From NCBI RefSeq assembly GCF_014905175.1, contig NC_057789.1:6510001-6574000 (forward strand): 64,000 bases of DNA, read 5' to 3'. The position numbers and the translations under genes are program-made. The notes below the pieces were generated by a model, which saw only the letters and a list, made by a program, of their open reading frames with translations, ran no database searches and had not been told where the DNA came from. This document shows positions 15,101 to 27,762 of the stretch, piece after piece (position 1 is the first letter of the stretch; every line of letters starts with the position of its first letter). Source of the stretch: Aphidius gifuensis (taxonomy: Eukaryota > Arthropoda > Insecta > Hymenoptera > Braconidae).

Positions 15101-15328
15101 GATTTTGGAAAAATAAAAAAATTATTCAAAGAAAAAATAGACAAAATAAAATAATAAGAAAGGGCGTTTCCTTTTCAACTTTTTTTTTTTTTTTTCATTT
15201 TAAATTTCAACTTACACCTCGATTGGACTTTTTCCCGATGAGAGTTTAGCTTTGGTGGCTCCATTTGAATAGCCGGGGGTGTTGCCTCGCGCGGGCTCGT
15301 TGACCACTGATAAATTCGCTGCGTCATC
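9110..15328 (-). CDS. Mdr49: ABCB full transporter, multidrug resistance P-glycoprotein (Mdr49-like)
   Basis: This is an ATP-driven exporter of hydrophobic compounds in the plasma membrane. Eight coding exons: 15328-15216, 13740-13656, 13580-13387, 13274-12188, 12082-11879, 11788-9857, 9764-9618 and 9313-9110. They join in phase to 1,321 residues, the usual P-glycoprotein length. The order is TMD1-NBD1-TMD2-NBD2. NBD1 has Walker A GGSGCGKST (about residue 470), signature LSGGQ (about 574) and Walker B ILLLDEATSALD. NBD2 has Walker A GQSGCGKST (about 1112) and LSGGQ (about 1218). All ATPase motifs are intact at both sites, so both should be active. The start at 15328 was chosen because it is the only upstream ATG that joins in frame to the exon at 13740. 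An earlier ATG at 15335 opens a different, short frame. Fly Mdr49, Mdr50 and Mdr65 are all relatives; Mdr49 is the usual name in hymenopterans but orthology was not tested. Confidence 0.95.
14093..14162 (-). other. Probable cassette or alternative 5' exon of the ABCB gene
   Basis: A 70-nt segment lies in the first ABCB intron, after a TTTGCAG acceptor (14165-14163) and before a weaker GTACGA donor (14092). In one frame it encodes an acidic stretch (PPEDRAKDKKETEY, then MLSEEDEPV) and leaves phase 2, which matches the next exon (13740). It joins in frame to the first exon only if translation starts at the third ATG there (15264, MEPPKLNS), not at 15328. It also has its own ATG. Inclusion would therefore give a different acidic N-terminus; skipping gives the main model. 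Confidence 0.5.
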
Positions 15329-15349
15329 TCGCATTCTTAGTTAACAACT

Positions 15350-15860
15350 CTGTAAAAAAATTAATAATTATTATAAAAATGTAATTGGCCTCAGAGTATA
15401 AAATAAATATTAATTAATAAATGAAATAGTTTATTTTTAAACTTGCAAAAAACTATTTGAATTTAATTTTAAAATAATAAATATAATCGATATGTTTTTT
15501 AATGAAATTTAAAATTAATAAATTTTTTTTTGATGTTGGAAAATTAAAAAAAATTCATATTGAAGAATTTCTATATGGTAACGTAACAATTTTCAATATC
15601 CAAAAGAGCATTATTTTTACTGTATACAAGAAAAATTTAGTGGTGTTCACACAACTTTCAATTTACACAAACTTCAACCACTGGGTACTTTTCAAACTCT
15701 CAAAACTTCATCACAAATAGGTAAAACTAACTTCAACCGGACGTTATCCTCGCCGTGTGGTAATCCCAGTGGTAAGCCAGTAATACCGCATATATTCCCA
15801 AACGGGAAACAGCTAGTCTACAAGCTTTTCCAAAACTGCTAAGAGCAATTCTCTCTCTAT
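15350..15860 (-). promoter_or_regulatory. ABCB 5' UTR intron and likely first-exon/promoter region
   Basis: A T-tract followed by ACAG sits 15 nt upstream of the first ATG (acceptor at about 15350), so the 5' UTR is probably spliced. At 15725-15850 there is a patch of more balanced composition (CACACGGCGAGG on the minus strand) that ends in a GTTAGT donor-like site near 15735. This is the best local candidate for a non-coding first exon and transcription start. A more distant start, for example near 20.8 kb, cannot be excluded. Confidence 0.35.
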
Positions 15861-18470
15861 ATACATGTACCCAACATACTTTTCACATGATATATATATA
15901 AATTGAACATGCATATAATTTTAATAATTATAATATTATTGTGTCTTTCATTATATAAATACATGAAATGATCATTAAAATAAATTTCTAAATTACTAAA
16001 TTATTTAACGATAATTAAATTTATTAATCATTTAAATATATGATACTTTTGATTGAATTTGGAAATTTCATAATTTTGTATATAATATTCTTGTGGCGAA
16101 AATGTATTTCATGTAAATGATCATAAAGTTAACGTATATGGTAAGCCAGTCCCAATAGTGAGGTAGTTAAAATTTTGGATATAATTATTGAAAAGTCTTG
16201 GAAAACTTCCAGTAATAATAAAAAAATTATATATTTACATACGTAATAATTTTCAAATAAACAGACTTTATATTAAAAGCGTTCTCTTTTCGTGAGGGTC
16301 TATTTTAAATAGACTGTATATCCTTCAATTTTTTGTCTGCTCGTTTGAAATCATGATTTAAGTTTATATATAATCTGTCTATTTTTCGAGATTAATAGAG
16401 TGCGTCAATTGGAAAATTTTTAAATTTAAAATCAATGATTGATTTTGAAAAAGAAAAAATAAAAAGTTTTATTGAATTGAAATAATCTAGACGTATTAAG
16501 CACAATAGAAAATGATACATTCTCGAGGGTCATTGATTAGCGATTAAGAACACATTGCCTATTTATAATCGTGTAAATAAAATTTTTTATTTTTAGTTTG
16601 ACAGTTGACGGGTATGATTTTAGGTGAACTCAAATTACCCAAAAGATCAAAAGAAATATTATTGTTTTTAAAATAATTATTTTCTCTGGTAATAAATTTT
16701 TTTTTTTTACTACTTATGATGTAACAAGTAAAAAAAAAAAAATAAACATAATTGCAATTTTACAAATGTAAGTTATACAATGTAAAAATGGCATTAAATG
16801 AAAATAAATAAATATAGATTTTTTTTTCATAACTCGAAGTCTACTTGACTTGCAAAATTTAGTTTTATTTGGCAGGTCCAAACGAGCCAGTGTTTTCTTG
16901 GCAAAATTATTTTTAGGATTATTTCTGGGTCGCACATGTGCGCATTAAAATTCAGTAGCCAGTAAAACGTCACACATATTTATTTGAATATATTGTTGTT
17001 GATGGCAAGCAAGTAAACAATAGAAAAGGTTAAGGTTCCTTGGATTGATAAAATAATTCACTTGATTCATCATGCCAAATTTTCTTTGTTATGTTTTTGC
17101 GCATATATACTCAACCACTCAAAGTACATCACATAAATACATATAGCCATTATCTTTTGTATTACAAATTTTAGCCATTTATTTTTGTAATTTTTTTTTC
17201 ATACAATTATTATAAAAAAAATTAATATAATATTTTATGAAATAGCTTTATCAATTTTTATAAATTGTAATTATTTAATATTAGACTTGAAAAAAAAATA
17301 ATATTTCTCGATCATTCGGTTTTTATATTGCGAAATAATTATGCCTGTTTGCCAGGTTTATTTTGAGGAAGACCTTGCGACTACTGTCTGTCACCTCATA
17401 CCGCCTGATACCGCTGTTTAATTAACCCACTCATGTTGATATTCTATTTTACTATTGTAGTTGCGTAAAAAATTGTTCACTAAACTTTAATTTCCGGCTA
17501 GCTATTCATGTACAATAAGCCTACAAATAGAATTCAAATTAAAAAAAGAATTGATTTCATTGAAAAAAAATATATATGCACATGAGTGTCTATTTTTTTA
17601 GGAAAAAAATATATTGTTTGTTTTAAATTAATAAATTTCAATTATAACAAAGCAATATATTTTAATACATATATTAATTTTAATTTTAATTAAAAAAAAA
17701 ACATTCAATAATTTATCAAAATATGATTTTGTTTTTTTTTTTATTTTTCTTCTGTAAATTATTTATTGTTATTATTTTTCATAATAAGCACATTCAAGAA
17801 ATGAGTCTTTTGTAGATCGTGTTAATACACAAAATATCTATACTACAATGAGGCGTCCGGAACTGATAAGATTTATCGGATTCACTGAGATAAGATTATC
17901 GATAATTCAGTATCGGTATTTGAGTATCAGTAGCTAAAATTTATTTAAAGATAGCTTATTAATTGTTTTGTATTTAAAAATATAAATATATAAGTACATG
18001 TTATAAAAATAAAGGCTACATAAAGATTTTAAAGAAATGAAATATTTAAATATGAATCGATTCGACATTCAAAATAAAAATGGAAATTGTTTTATATTGA
18101 ATCAAAGTTGACGTGTGAGAGACTATCACTTTGTTATCAAAATGCAACTAACTTTTAATTAATGTAAAAGCTTCACTCAACACTTTGACGAAAAAATGTC
18201 CAATGAAAATTCGTGATAAAATAATCTCCAATAAAAGAACAATCATATGAAAAATTATTTGAAAATAGAATTTAAAAAAAAAATGATCATTCAGTTAATT
18301 AAACTTTTGAAACTATCAAATGGATTATTTCTATTGTCATGATTATTCATTCAATAATTACCAGGCTTAACTTTAAAGTTGATAATTTAGCTTTTATTTT
18401 TTTCAAGTACAAAAATATTTACTATAATATATTTAATAATACAATTTTATTTTTTAATTATTGTTCCAGA
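15861..18470. other. AT-rich stretch without recognised gene
   Basis: Nothing convincing was seen except small patches of higher GC near 17350-17430 and 17830-17920. These lack paired splice signals or a long open frame and may be regulatory. Confidence 0.5.
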
Positions 18471-18539
18471 TGACATGAATTTAAATGGAACAAGCTGACG
18501 ATATCAATCTTAAAGTTTTATTGTCAACTGCAGTAAAGG
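18471..18539 (+). other. Exon-like segment, possible first coding exon
   Basis: A pyrimidine-rich TTGTTCCAG acceptor ends at 18470 and a GTAAGC donor begins at 18540. The 69 nt between contain an ATG (18486) opening MEQADDINLKVLLSTAVK, which stays open to the donor in phase 0. The mixed amino acid composition is unlike chance AT-rich frames. Partner exons were not established: one plus-strand open segment after an AACAG at about 19671 would join in phase but has a weak donor and overlaps the better minus-strand exon there. Confidence 0.3.
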
Positions 18540-19608
18540 TAAGCTTTGCAATATTTTCTTTTTTAATTTCAAGATGAGCAAATTCTTTTGTATCGTTTAT
18601 ACAGTATTACATGTCAAATTTTTATTCCACTTTAAATTTTGTTTTGTTGGGCGTGTAGTTAATTAGCTTTGCTTTTTTTTTGTTATAAAAAATTCATCAT
18701 TTTCAATTACTTTGACCTAATATAAAATTCATATTCCTCTTTTTATAAAAATTAATTGATTACTTTAATAAAAAAGAAAAAAAACTTTACATTTTAATTT
18801 GATAAAGCTAACAGATTAAAATAATTACTAGTTTATTTATTGATATAATTAGTTTAATATAATTATAAGTCATTTTTATTTTTATTTGATTAATATAATT
18901 ATCATTTATTATGATAAATTAATTTGTACATAATTTTGATTCATTTTACGATTATTAAATTTTATATTATTATTATTTGTCATATATAAATTTTAATAAA
19001 TTATTAATTTTAAATATCTTTATTTATACATATTTATTAAAATTACTATTATTTTTCAGATTTTAATTTGTCCATAGTAAAATTGAAATAAACATATTTA
19101 TGTAATTAGATATTAAAATAAAATTTCAGTTGTAATTAAATATATTACATTTAATTTGATAAATTGAAATGATATTTAATAATCATAATATAGTAATGAA
19201 AGTAACAGATAAATTTTTAAATGAGTTTTAATTAAATTAGTAGAACAAATATTTTTTGAATGATTATTTTATGCATATGAAAAGTTAATAATATTTAAAA
19301 TATATTTCAAGGTATTGAGTTTTTATATTATATAATTCAGAAGGTAATCGTATATAAATAAACTCAAAATTGCTTGTCCTCGATGATTAACATCAGTTAC
19401 CTTGTCCGAATTACTGTTTCCAATCAATATCCCAAATATGTCTGATGAGAAGAGTAATGAATTTCGTTGTTTCGATAAACCCCTTCATAAGTTTCCTTTG
19501 CAACATTCAAATGAAAAAACTATTTTTTCTTCACTTATAAATTTATTTAAATTATTATTTTTATTTTATCATACACATGTAACACTTGATCGAATAATTT
19601 TTCACTAA

Positions 19609-20879
19609 TTATGTATCACCGATAACGAAAAATGTTGTTGAATCAATTGCAATTAAATTTATAACAACAGGACGTCGTGTATAAAAAATTCCAGTTCTTC
19701 TTCTTGTCTCTATCTCAATTAATTCACCGATTGATGAAAAATCCCAAGTAGTTAAACTGACACGTAAATTTTCCGTCTGTTATTTTATATAAAAAAAAAT
19801 ATATATTATATAGATTAATTAAAGAAAAAAACTATTATTGATATGAAAATATAAATTTATTTTTTATCACTTGTTGCCGTTTCCACGATACGTATACACT
19901 AATTACTGACGCCTCTAAACTGCCACCACTGATCTTTTATATTTGTGACAAACATTATATTTGCTTTGCTTGTCTAAGCAGATAAAAACCTGAGAAATAT
20001 ATATCTCCCTTCCCCATTTAATAGGTGCTTCCCCTTTGCTGTGGGTATAACACACATGATCGTTGAACCTCAACGTCATCTTGATTTTTTAAACAACAAA
20101 TAAAAACAGGGAACAGAAGAAAAAAAATAATTCATATCGTTATCAGAATAATAATCATTCATGTCATGCAAGATCTTTGGAAAATTCTTCTATAGCAAAA
20201 ATACTCGGTAATGAATCACTTTTTTTTGTTTTTTTTTTTTTTTCGTTTTTTAATACCAAAGTGGTACACATGGTCTTCAGTGATGTCAGTGAAAGATTGA
20301 ACAGATAAATAAATAAATAATTAAAATTAAATTTTTAATTAAATATCAAAATTGAATTAAATATTTTTTAAAAATTTTTAACGTTTCGTGGAAACAGCGA
20401 CAAAGGATAAAGTTTGTATTTTCTATTGACCTACCATCGACCTTCGAATCTTTAGAACCGATTTAAAAAAAATTTTATTTCAATATATTTATTTGAATAA
20501 TAATAAAAAATAATAATTTATCATATAAAATATATATTTATTTTAAAAACAATAACTAATCTTTGTAGAAAGAAAGGAAAAAAAAAATTCTTTATACTAA
20601 ATTTTTGTTTGTTAACTATTAGATTTTAAATATTGGTTATTATTTGTGTAGTTTGTTTTTGTTTTTTAATTGTAAACCGATAATATATACGTAATATAAC
20701 ACAAACACCAGAGGGCTTTAGCAGCGTTGAACAAACTGACGCTACCACGACGACGACGACCTAACGTCCAGATACTCACTTACGCAATAAAAAACGAACA
20801 AAGTAAATCCCACGCAATGTAAAATAGCGTCACAACGACGTCTAACGTCGCCGGTAAATTGACGTAACCTGCGAGACAT
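19609..20879 (-). CDS. Candidate small gene of unknown function (three-exon model)
   Basis: The strongest part is the last exon, 19776-19609. It follows a T-tract and an AACAG acceptor, stays open for 55 codons to a TAA, and reads like real protein (e.g. SLTTWDFSSIGELIEIE). A TAA lies immediately upstream in frame and there is no Met, so it must be spliced to something. Two upstream segments fit in phase 0: 20079-19990 (MTLRFNDHVCYTHS..., weak GTTTTT donor) and 20879-20784 (MSRRLRQFTGDVRRRC..., strong GTAAGT donor) in a CpG-rich patch. Together they would make 117 residues; the middle exon can be skipped without losing frame. I do not recognise the family. Alternatives are the tail of a longer gene, a decayed element, or 5' UTR exons of the ABCB gene. 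Confidence 0.3.
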
Positions 20880-20900
20880 CACTTTTAACACGACAAAATG
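20700..20900. promoter_or_regulatory. CpG-rich island, possible transcription start region
   Basis: The patch is unusually rich in CG dinucleotides for this window (repeated CGACGACGACGA, CGTCACAACGACGTC and CGTCGCCGG). On the minus strand it ends in a GTAAGT donor (20783), which suggests a first exon and promoter of a minus-strand transcript. That transcript could be the small candidate gene just downstream or a distal 5' exon of the ABCB gene. Confidence 0.3.
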
Positions 20901-23900
20901 CACGAAAAGCTCACAAGCTAACAAGTTGTGGATGCATATTCTATATAGTATACAACAGGTAACCAAACAATCGTTTAATAAAAATTTAAAATAAATAAAC
21001 AAATAAATAAAACCAGCAGGTACTGATTAAAATCGGTATACTCAAACTAAAAATTTCCAGTTTAAAAATTATTTTATCTATATACAATTGAGATATACCG
21101 AGATATCTATTAGAGATATTTTTTTTTAATTGAATAATTTAATTTATAATATAGAAAAAGTCAATAAATAATATCAAAGATAATTTTACCCTTAATTTAA
21201 TTAAGTAATTAAATTAATTAAAATTAATATTATTAATTGAAAGTACTGGTGGGTTTTTTTTTTGTCTGACGTTTGATTGAAATAGTTAAATATTTGCAGC
21301 AACAAATTTATCCAAATGTGCAATAAATATAATCTGCATTTCGTTGCTTAGGCTGACACACTTACCTACATGTTCTAGATCTTTCGTGGTATATTAGTAT
21401 TAGTGTCGAAAAGCTTTTGCCCTTGTTCTATTTTATAATGAAATTTCCGAATAATGGGGATTAGAAAATGAATATTTAATTTTAGATATCTTAAAAAAAA
21501 TTCACTCTGTTATTTATTTTTTTTTTTTTACTTTTAATTTAAATTTTCTAAATGTCTAAATTTTTATTAATTATTAATTTTATTATATTTTAATATTTCA
21601 ATAATAACTAAAAAAAATTTTAAAATAGAAAATCCAATTTTTTTTTTGTGTAAATGCCAAGGTAATTAGTGTCAAAGTTTAACAACTTTAACAAACAGGG
21701 TATAAACGTCAAGCAAAATTTTAAACTGTTACAATTTAATACTCTGGAGAAAAAAACTTTAAACTTACTATAAATTTTTGCTTCTTAAAAAGACGAATAT
21801 ATTAAAAGAAGGATTATATTTTTTTTTCTTATTTTTTACAATGCGGTTAAAAAGTTAAATAATATTTAAATATTTAAATTAACTTTTATTTCATCTTTAA
21901 AATTATTATACGAACACTGTTCAACAATTATTATGATAGTATAAATTCGTTGATGCTATTGGCTTGTATAAAAAAAAATTTAATTACAAGCTCATTTCTT
22001 AGATTCAATTATGATCCTATTGATTTAATTTTTTCCATACACAACTGACAATCAGAATAAAGTTGAATAACGTTTTTTTGTTTTTTAAAATATTTTATTT
22101 TTTTTTCACAACGTATTATTATCAAAAATATAAAATTTAATAATTCGAGTTATCTTGATAAATTTACGAGTAAGATTATTATATCTTTCTGTCATAAATA
22201 ATTTATTTAAATATACGTATTATAAAATTAAACAAAAAGTTTTTCCTGAAAATAGATTACACTCTATACTAATAATAAATAATAATTATAAATCATATTT
22301 TCTGCTAGAAGAATGATATCTTTTTATGTTTAAAAATAATACATGATAAATGTCAACACCTTTGATAAGATTTCACAAGTCTGGAAAAAATTTCAACGCC
22401 ACTATAAATTTATAAATATATATACACCTTCACAATGATTATCATGAAATTCTTTTGTTGAACTGATTTTATTTTTTCCGATAATAATAATAAATGGAAA
22501 AAGCTAATGATAGTATGAAAAATATGAATATACAAGTTACGATATTTTGAAAAATGCTATTTTCAGAGTTGAGTTATGTATTGAAGTATATTTACATAAA
22601 TGGATGAAAAATACAACTGAGAAAGATAAACAACGGTGAATTCAATGATTCTAAGATATATCGGGACAACGTTCTCATCGATTATTATTTATTATTATTT
22701 ATTATATATAAAATCACAATGACCATAAATTTATATCAACCGTTTATTCTTTTATTTTATAAAAATGCTTTTAGCAATAACAAAAAAAAAATACCCATAC
22801 TCCCATTTAACTTTGATTTTTATTTTATAAATTAATAATCAATAGAAAAAAATTTAATTATGTCCAACGAAAATGCACTTAAAATTTTCTACATGTAGGA
22901 CAAATTTAACTATTCGATAAATAAATTGCTAGTATATATATACTTGGCTAAAAAAATTTTTGGCACATCATTTAATCTCGAGGAAATTACGTCATTGAGT
23001 TTATAGTATGAATATCTTGTGACGCCATTCATACTTTTGAAAGATGTATTTTTATATATGAATTTATTATTAAAAAATTTTAATTAACATTAATAAGTAA
23101 AACTATAATTATTTTCTTTTAATTTTCATATGTATATTTAAATTTAAATATAGATTTCAACGTAATTTTTTGATATTTAATATAATCATGATGATGACAA
23201 ATCAGCAGATTTAAAATTGAAAAACATATTATTCGAGTCATCAAGATTAAAAAATTTTAAAAAGATGACATTGCGATATATTATGATTATGAGTTGAGAG
23301 ATGTATCTCTGATGTCTATATACTCATCGATGACAATATTAGTACATATATAAATTTAAATTTCAAAAGAACCAATATATTTTTTTTTTATATAATAAAA
23401 TTGATTTCAATTTTATCAGTAAAACTGAGAACCATGACATTTCGTTTAAACGATAACGCTTTTTTATTTATCTAACATGATGTATAGAGTAAAAATGATT
23501 TAGAGCTTTTTAAAAGTGGAAAATTTCAATATGATATATAAAATAATATCAAGGCATTATAAACTTTTAAGCAAAAAATAAAAAAATTGAAAATTTCCTC
23601 GTGATTCATAAATTTTAATCAGGTCACGTAGGGCATATAGAACACGTATTCTCGAAAATTTCGATGCAAACAGAATGGCTGTTGATTTGGTTCATTGGAT
23701 ACACATTGCTCCGGGCTATTTCTCCGTGAGTAATCCGGATGTCATATCCGTTGCTTGTCGACAATTTAATTTAATTAAATAGCCATATATTAACTATGTT
23801 AATTATATTCGTAAAATAAAATTATTTGAAAATAAATATATAGTTTAATTAAACATGAAAACAATAAATTTGTCATTTGGAAAATTTGAATTTTTAAATA

Positions 23901-26900
23901 AAAATTAATTTATTCAAGATAAATTATATCTTTTTTTTATTTTTTTAAATTAAAATATCAAAGAGTTTTGTATTTACTAATATTTATCTGCAAGAAATTA
24001 GTAGTTTTACGGTCCGATGATTATAAATAACAGTAAAATTTCATGTTTTAATAATTCATAAAAATTCAGAGCTTTTTTAACAGAGCTTTCGCGAATACAG
24101 AACAAGTAATACCATCTGTGCAGAGCTTAACGTATTATAAAAAGTTGGTAAAATAGAAAGCTTGTTCTACCTTATCGATATACCCGATGATAAACGAACG
24201 AACGAAAAAAAAAAAATATATAGTTTTTTTATTTCAAATCAATAGCTTATATATTAATTGATATATCAATTCTAATTTTATTTTTCCTAAATCGTTTTTA
24301 GTATTATTTATAATTCCGTTAAATTTATTTGTTTGTTTTGGTTTTGTAATACCATGATAAGCTGTCCTATCGTATGTTAATACAAAATTTATCTATATAA
24401 ATAAACAAATTTGTTTAAACAAACAATATAGCTTTTCACCCCTAAATTTATTCGATATAAATTAGTTTTTTTTTTTCCTGTGTAACGCTTTGAATGGGTC
24501 ATGACTTGCCTAAACTCGCAGGGCAAACATAAAATCAAATTCATGTTTTTATAATAAACAAAAAAAAAATGTCTATGCTTCACAAAATATAGCCTATTAT
24601 AAATTAATGATTTATCAAAAGTATTATGCTTAAAAATTTTATCAAGCTTATATAATACATTATGTACTTGACCCAAATAAATTTATAATGTTTTAATAAT
24701 TCCTGAACTTTTTTGTTCATCAAGTTCTTACAGTTGATTAAATTCAAGTGACAAAGCATATCATCAACAACTCGAATGAAATCATAATACTTATGATGAC
24801 ACAAACAATATCAGTTGACATCGTTTAACTGCAATATTATAAATTATGCATTGTTTCTAGGCGTTATAATTATACGACTCAATATCGCTCAATTTAAAAA
24901 CATCAATCATTATTTAAGTATAAGCGCATATACATTGTATCATTTGTATTTGTAAATTTTATTTTAGTTATTAAACCAATCAATGGGTCTGTAAAATTTT
25001 TGAAAAATTAATAATAATTATTCAAACAAATAATGGAATTTAGCTAAAGACAAAGTTATTATTTTTTTTCTTTTGTTTTTAATTTGTTTGAACGTGATTG
25101 TTTATTTTTGGAATATTAATAATATTTGACTTTAAATTTAAAAATAAATTTCAACAATTGCATTTACAACTACTGACAGACACGATAATATAAATATATA
25201 TTTTTCCATTTCGTTTGGCTGATTAAATTTCTTAGAATGGTGGCATGCACATTTACAAGGTCATTTGCCATGTCGCTATATGCTCAAGTCAAAACTGTAT
25301 ATAAAACTCTCCCACTTTTTATCATTATATCATTATAGTGAGCCAGTCAAGTTGCCGAGGTCAAAATTTTTTTTAAATAGATTGCATTTTTTTCTACAAT
25401 TAAGTAAAAAAAATATTCCACTTATTATTCTCAGTTAATTGAAATAGATGAGTTTTTTTTCTTTTTTAATCTATTTGATGAGGAGTTGTATTATTTTTTT
25501 AATAAATTTATTGTTGAATGAAATTAACAGCGTTGTATTTATATATTGTACACGCTGTGAGAATGGAAATTTCCACTGTTACGTTGCCATATTTTTATTC
25601 TCATACAGTTAAAAATAAACTTAAAATAAAATGAGTAACTGATTGTACGTAAAAATTTGTCTTTCAAAGTAATAAATATTTAAGTATTGAATAATTTAAC
25701 AAAACAATTCGCGTAATTAATGACTAAAAAAAAATTCTTATCATTAACAAATACTGATAATAATTATTAGTGTAAAAAAAAAATAATTTTTTTATTACTC
25801 ACCATTGTGAAGAAACACTGCCAAAATGGCATTCAAATAATTAAATTAAAATAATAATATAGCTTTTTTTTTTCTGTTTAATTGACTGATGCTTGTTTTA
25901 TCATCCAATGAATTTTTCGATGTTTCAAATATTGTTGTTTTATTATTATTATTTGATATTTGTCAATTAAAACAATACCGAAATATATTGTCAATAATAT
26001 ATCACTGATAATAATTCTTTGGCACCTAAAACCTAGAAAAAATAAAATAAATTTTATTAAAAATATTAATCAAAATATTTTATATGATATTTTAAATTTT
26101 TTAAACAAACCTTTTTATAAAAAAATAGAGATTCCATAAATAATAATTCATAATAATGTATGAATGACAATTAGAAATTAATTTAGTTGTTAATATTCAA
26201 CATCCTGTATATAATTGTACAGTACCCTTTTTAAAAATTAAAAGCACCCTCAAAAAATAAAAAATAAAAATAAATCAAACAAAAAAAAAAAAAGAATAAA
26301 AAGAAAGTTATATTTTAATAATAAGTGCTCGATGTCATACTTATTTTCAGCACAATAATTTTCAATTATTTTTAATTTTTTGCTTTTCGTTGCAAATATA
26401 CAGGTGTCTTGAACCAAAATCAACGTAAAATAATACAATGTAAGATGTGTTTCATGTATCTTTAAATCATCTAAATTTCACGTATTAACTGTTTTCTGAT
26501 ATTAATCATCTGATTATTTGTGTTTCCAATAAACCTCCTCTGCTTCACCATATGACCTCCTATCAATCTAACCTGTAAATTTAAAAGTAAATAAACAAAT
26601 TACAAATTAATAATAATATTAATAAATAAATATATTATTTATCAGTAATAAATTATAAAAAATAGGCGTGTACATTGTCATTTGTGTTAGTAACAGATAG
26701 AAAAATCTATGTAGTTTGTCTCTTCTGTTACTGTACAGCGACAATATCATATATATAATTTACTGACACGCAATATTATATAACAGTAATATACACATAC
26801 ACATCAATCAACTCGATAAATACAAATAGAAAAATTAAATTATAGACATAAAGAAAAAAAAAAAAAAAACATTGATAAAAGGGACTTGAAAATTAAGTAC

Positions 26901-26913
26901 TATAATTTCTATT

Positions 26914-27087
26914 TCAAATGCGTCTATTTGAAGGGTCAACAGTATTGGTCAGGGTCGAAAATAAAATCTCCATGACGACAAACTCGTGGGTGTCCCCGAG
27001 GATCATTGATCTTAATTTAAGTGGCGTATATAGAATTAAATGAATTGCGTGATGCGTACAAGAGATTGATACGCGCGTGCCACTCAT
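26914..27087 (-). CDS. Short open frame in a GC-richer island, hypothetical
   Basis: An ATG at 27087 opens 57 codons to a TGA (MSGTRVSISCTHHAIHLI... at the start). The island is markedly less AT-rich than its flanks and its codons are mixed. There is no recognised domain, no clear signal peptide and no supporting neighbour. It may equally be a non-coding regulatory element that happens to be open. Confidence 0.15.
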   Translation of the reverse strand: MSGTRVSISCTHHAIHLILYTPLKLRSMILGDTHEFVVMEILFSTLTNTVDPSNRRI

Positions 27088-27731
27088 GATATTAAATTGT
27101 TAAATTAAATATTTACACTTGTCATTAGCTTATATTTTTAGTATTTTTTTTTTTTTTACATTTATTATTATAATTAGAAAAATAAAATTATTTACTAACA
27201 GTCATCGAGTACGGGCTGTTTAGTTGCACCTGCCGCGTCAAAACAATTACTGGCCAACTAGCCAATAATGCGGGCAGCCATTCACAGTGAAATTTTTAAC
27301 CTGAAAGCAAAAAAAAAAAACAAACAAATTTGTATTGAATTTATATTAATATATAAAAATAAAAAAAAACAAGCGAAACATTTTTAAAATGGTTTATTGC
27401 AACGGAATACCATCATTAATCAATTCAAATGGAAAAAAACTTTGTAATAAATTTCATGGATTTTAGGTTTTCGCTCACTTATCATTTTTGAATCCCTCTA
27501 AATAATAATAATAATAACAATAATAAATGAAGGTTTATATTATATTATTCTTATATGAAATATAAATCAATAACACTCTTGTATATAAGGCTCAGCCCAG
27601 ATGCCATGTGAAAAGAAAAAGATGCATTAATATAATGTTGAAACAATTTTCTTCCACTCCCAGGTGAAACAAACTCGGATGGTTTATTGATCGGCAAGTT
27701 CATTACACATTATCGCTATCAACAAACAACC

Positions 27732-27736
<5 letters not shown>

Positions 27737-27762
<26 letters not shown>
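27737..27762. repeat. (TTA)n microsatellite
   Basis: About nine tandem TTA triplets. Confidence 0.9.
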
